DNA of 6,079 bases. It comes from Oscillospiraceae bacterium. GTDB lineage: Bacteria > Bacillota > Clostridia > Saccharofermentanales > Saccharofermentanaceae. Shown here in pieces: positions 3,673-6,079 of this stretch (its first letter is position 1; each line of letters starts with the position of its first letter). Made by a program: the position numbers and the translations under genes. The DNA is taken from positions 1-6,079 of the forward strand of contig CACXGG010000263.1 of the NCBI GenBank assembly GCA_902767145.1, written 5' to 3'. Below the pieces are notes generated by a model. It was not told the DNA's origin, ran no database searches, and saw nothing but the letters and a program-made list of their open reading frames with translations.

Positions 3673-6024
3673 TTACATCTCATTAACGTATTTGTTTACG
3701 CGGTCGTTGAGGAACTCGACGACTTCCTCGGGGGAGACATCGCCTGCGTAGTAGGGGGCGGTCTCCTCGATCACGAAGGTAACGATCTGGGGATCTTCGT
3801 AGTAGTAGGTCTCTATGGTGGACAGGCAGTCAAGGAAGCTCTGCTCCATGCTGTCTGATGCGATCTTGTCGTGGTAGTAGGTCGTTTCAAGGAATGCATT
3901 GTCGCTGTCGATCTTGCCCTGCAGTTTCTCGTTGTGCTTATCTGTGATCTGGGGGATGGTGCTCTCCATTATGTCCCTGTTGGTGATGATGTCGCTTAAC
4001 TGAAGGGTTCCTTCTTCAAAGCCCGCACCTCCGAACAGGAAGTTCAGGAACTTCCTGCATCCTTCTGTCCTGTCAGTGGAGGCTGCGACGGAGATGGTCT
4101 CCAGGGCCCTGAACCTGGGACCTGAAGCATCGACGGAAGGCGTTCCGATAAATGAATACTCACTGTCTCCGTCGTAGCATGCGCAGATAAATCCGTAGTA
4201 GTTGCTGCATCTTGTATAGATGGATTCACCTCGGAACCTGTTGTCCCAGTCCTCCAGGAAATCCAGGGGCGTGCTGTCGTAGTCGTCGTACTGGAAGTGA
4301 TCCCTCGCATATTCGATGGCTGCATAGAACTGCTCCGTTCCGAAATCTATAGTATCCCCTTCGATCGCCGCTTTGGTATCTATGCAGGAAAGGACAAAGG
4401 TGGCCTTGTTGTAGTATGCGGATGAAGGGTAGTCGTATGGGGAGAACCCGTTAAGGTCCTGCGCTACCATATTGTCGTAGTCCTCGAAGGTTATGCCCAC
4501 GGCTCCGTCCTCAAGGAAGGCCTTATTCGTTACAAGGCCCTCTATCTCAAGGGTGACCGGAAGGAAATAGAGCTTATCCCCTATATAGGATGCATTTATT
4601 ATGTTGTCGTACTGACTGTCCATGACCGACTGATCCAGAAATCCCGTAAGGTCCATGAATATATCGTCCCTCATGGCATAGTTTCTCTGGATGCCGATGG
4701 CAAGGTCAGGAGCCTCGGAGCCCTTGAGTTCCTGGATCATGGTGTAGAGCTTTTCCTCGTCCAGATCGATATTTCCAAAGTTCCTTCCCACCTTGAAGCC
4801 GGTCTTGTACTTGTTCCAGACCCTTATGAGGTACTCATCGTCTGTCTTGTTGAATTCGTAGATGGCATTTGAGAGGTAGACCGAAACATCGGAATCCAGG
4901 GGCATCGCCAGCTCAATTACCTGCTTGCCAGCATGGGGATTAGTGTCTGCCTTGGTGAGGATAGTGATGCATTCGTAGTCGTCAAGGTCGGTCTCCGTCC
5001 TGTAGTTGGGACAGACGGAGTAGATGACTGTCTTCTCCTCAGAGCAGCTAAGGAGCGTATTATCTCCCGCCAGGTCGCTGAAGTATGGGGAATACCAGTT
5101 ATTGTCGATGACCGTCTCCTCTGTCATGTTCTTTGAGTCCAGCTTTGTGATGTTGCCGAGACTGTCGATCTTGCAGAGCTCACCGGAGTCGGTCGTCTCA
5201 TAGTCTGCTACATTGATCCCGCTGTCATCTGACATCGTATAGTCTGTCTGGCTCTTAAGGCTTCCGCTGCCAGGGTCGAATTCGAGTAAGATGTCCTCTC
5301 CGCCTGATACATGGCCTATCGTGCAAAGGGAGTCTGATGAGCTGTCGTATGAAAAAGGCTCATAGCCCCAGACACCGTTTATACCTGACATATCCAGCTG
5401 TGCCACATAGTCAGTCCCTTTGAACAGATAGAATCCGGGATCGCCAACAGCCCATATGGCTGCGATACAGTATTCTCCGACAAAGTTAGCCTCTGATACT
5501 CCAAAACCGTCCTTTTCCAGGGGTTGTCCGGCACCGTCGGTAAATTCGATAAGATCCGTTATCTCTCCCGACTCAAGATCGATCTCCAGCCAGGCGGTCA
5601 TGAAGCCCTGATTGCCCCAGACATCTGCGATAACATCCGCTGTCTTGCCCTTGGAGTCCACCCTCATATCCATAAGGGAATCGATATAGTAGGGATCACC
5701 GTCAGAGATCTCGATCCGGGTCAGGAGCTCGCCATTTTCATCATATGTGTTGAGGACTGTCCTCCTGCAGTCTTCATAATCCACAAAGTCATAAAGGGAA
5801 TACATGTAGAAGACATAGTCGTCACTTGCTCCGGCACATGCGCCCTGGAGCATCTCCGAGGGTCTTATATCCTTTTCCAGTACGATCCTGGAGGATTCAT
5901 ACCAGGGATCTTCTTCCTTTACCATCTGATTATCAAGCTCTGCAACAGGCTTTGAACAGGACGTAAATAACGAAATAACGACCGCTGCTGCGATCAAAGC
6001 TGATAAGGGTTTTGACTTTTTCAT
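3673..6024 (-). CDS. Large two-domain solute-binding lipoprotein (ABC sugar-binding type C-terminal half)
   Basis: A 783-residue surface lipoprotein. It starts MKKSKPLSALIAAAVVISLF and has a lipobox-like FTSC with lipidated Cys23. Residues about 40-360 are rich in aromatic, Gly and Asp beta-strand patterns (EIDLESGEITDL, LEFDPGSGSL, KIDSLGNITKL), suggesting a beta-propeller-like sensor or binding domain. From about 366 (GKQVIELAMPL) to the end it follows the family 1 extracellular solute-binding plan: AIYEFNK, APDLAIG, FMDLTGFLDQ, LYFLPVTLEIEGLVTNKAFLED, TFEDYD, GCRKFLNFLFGG and a closing EEVVEFLNDRVNKYV. Typical binding proteins have about 400-450 residues, so this is nearly double. The likely role is capture or sensing of an oligosaccharide, but no permease or ATPase gene is visible. 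An in-frame ATG at 6048 is rejected because it would put eight residues before a normal signal peptide. AGGAG (6035-6039) sits 10 nt before the chosen ATG, slightly far. The ligand is unknown. Confidence 0.87.
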   Translation of the reverse strand: MKKSKPLSALIAAAVVISLFTSCSKPVAELDNQMVKEEDPWYESSRIVLEKDIRPSEMLQGACAGASDDYVFYMYSLYDFVDYEDCRRTVLNTYDENGELLTRIEISDGDPYYIDSLMDMRVDSKGKTADVIADVWGNQGFMTAWLEIDLESGEITDLIEFTDGAGQPLEKDGFGVSEANFVGEYCIAAIWAVGDPGFYLFKGTDYVAQLDMSGINGVWGYEPFSYDSSSDSLCTIGHVSGGEDILLEFDPGSGSLKSQTDYTMSDDSGINVADYETTDSGELCKIDSLGNITKLDSKNMTEETVIDNNWYSPYFSDLAGDNTLLSCSEEKTVIYSVCPNYRTETDLDDYECITILTKADTNPHAGKQVIELAMPLDSDVSVYLSNAIYEFNKTDDEYLIRVWNKYKTGFKVGRNFGNIDLDEEKLYTMIQELKGSEAPDLAIGIQRNYAMRDDIFMDLTGFLDQSVMDSQYDNIINASYIGDKLYFLPVTLEIEGLVTNKAFLEDGAVGITFEDYDNMVAQDLNGFSPYDYPSSAYYNKATFVLSCIDTKAAIEGDTIDFGTEQFYAAIEYARDHFQYDDYDSTPLDFLEDWDNRFRGESIYTRCSNYYGFICACYDGDSEYSFIGTPSVDASGPRFRALETISVAASTDRTEGCRKFLNFLFGGAGFEEGTLQLSDIITNRDIMESTIPQITDKHNEKLQGKIDSDNAFLETTYYHDKIASDSMEQSFLDCLSTIETYYYEDPQIVTFVIEETAPYYAGDVSPEEVVEFLNDRVNKYVNEM

Positions 6025-6030
6025 AATAAA

Positions 6031-6075
6031 AGATCTCCTATCACACATTCCATAACTGGATTGTAAAGGAGATCT
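6031..6075 (-). promoter_or_regulatory. Inverted repeat covering the lipoprotein ribosome binding site
   Basis: On the minus strand, AGATCTCCT (6067-6075) is perfectly complementary to AGGAGATCT (6031-6039), which contains the Shine-Dalgarno sequence, with a 27-nt loop. If both arms are in the transcript, the hairpin would hide the ribosome binding site. A candidate -10, TACAAT (6060-6065), with its -35 outside the window, would start transcription downstream of the first arm and exclude it, so the regulatory role is uncertain. Confidence 0.4.
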
Positions 6076-6079
6076 GATA

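Noticed and set aside
3530..3751. Open frame of 73 codons on the plus strand
   Set aside because: It is built from the palindromic repeat block and runs into the antisense of the lipoprotein gene. Low-complexity composition and no ribosome binding site.
5524..5955. Open frame of 143 codons on the plus strand
   Set aside because: Antisense to the lipoprotein N-terminal half; no start signals and no recognisable protein features.
6025..6048. Upstream in-frame ATG start for the lipoprotein
   Set aside because: It would add MCDRRSFI before a standard lipoprotein signal peptide and has no good ribosome site. The AGGAG lies downstream of it.

Overview
The window reads as a stretch of a Clostridia (Firmicutes) chromosome, most likely a gut or rumen Lachnospiraceae-type organism. 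This lineage is inferred from strong GGAG-type ribosome binding sites, consensus TTGACA/TATAAT promoters, intrinsic terminators with U-tracts, genomically encoded CCA on the tRNAs, a GH26 mannanase and a very large solute-binding lipoprotein. No marker gene fixes the genus. Nothing looks phage-derived, and I see no transposase or CRISPR array.

Layout. (1) 1-267, minus: thioredoxin with an intact WCGPC active site, C-terminus cut by the window edge, with its own promoter (301-329). (2) 351-506, minus: tRNA-Gly(GCC) with a perfect-consensus promoter and a clean terminator. (3) 525-1224, plus: a divergently transcribed single-pass membrane protein of unknown function, ending at a 13-bp hairpin that also serves the convergent tRNA. 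(4) 1231-1306, minus: a second glycine isoacceptor, tRNA-Gly(CCC), whose first 10 nt overlap the end of the next gene. (5) 1297-3355, minus: a two-gene operon with a HEAT-like repeat protein first and, 4 nt later, a signal-less GH26 beta-mannanase-family enzyme that lacks a good ribosome binding site of its own. (6) 3356-3672: a 317-bp intergenic region with the operon promoter and an unusual block of inverted repeats, including two tandem 60-bp palindromic units. (7) 3673-6024, minus: a 783-residue lipoprotein whose C-terminal half looks like an ABC sugar-binding protein and whose N-terminal half looks like a beta-rich, propeller-type domain.

How the genes may work together. The solute-binding lipoprotein at the surface and the cytoplasmic GH26 enzyme are compatible with uptake and intracellular breakdown of manno-oligosaccharides, but no permease or ATPase is visible, so the link is only by proximity. 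The HEAT protein is probably translationally coupled to the mannanase. The most distinctive points are the mannanase stop codon lying inside the tRNA-Gly(CCC) gene and the tandem palindromic units between the lipoprotein gene and the operon.
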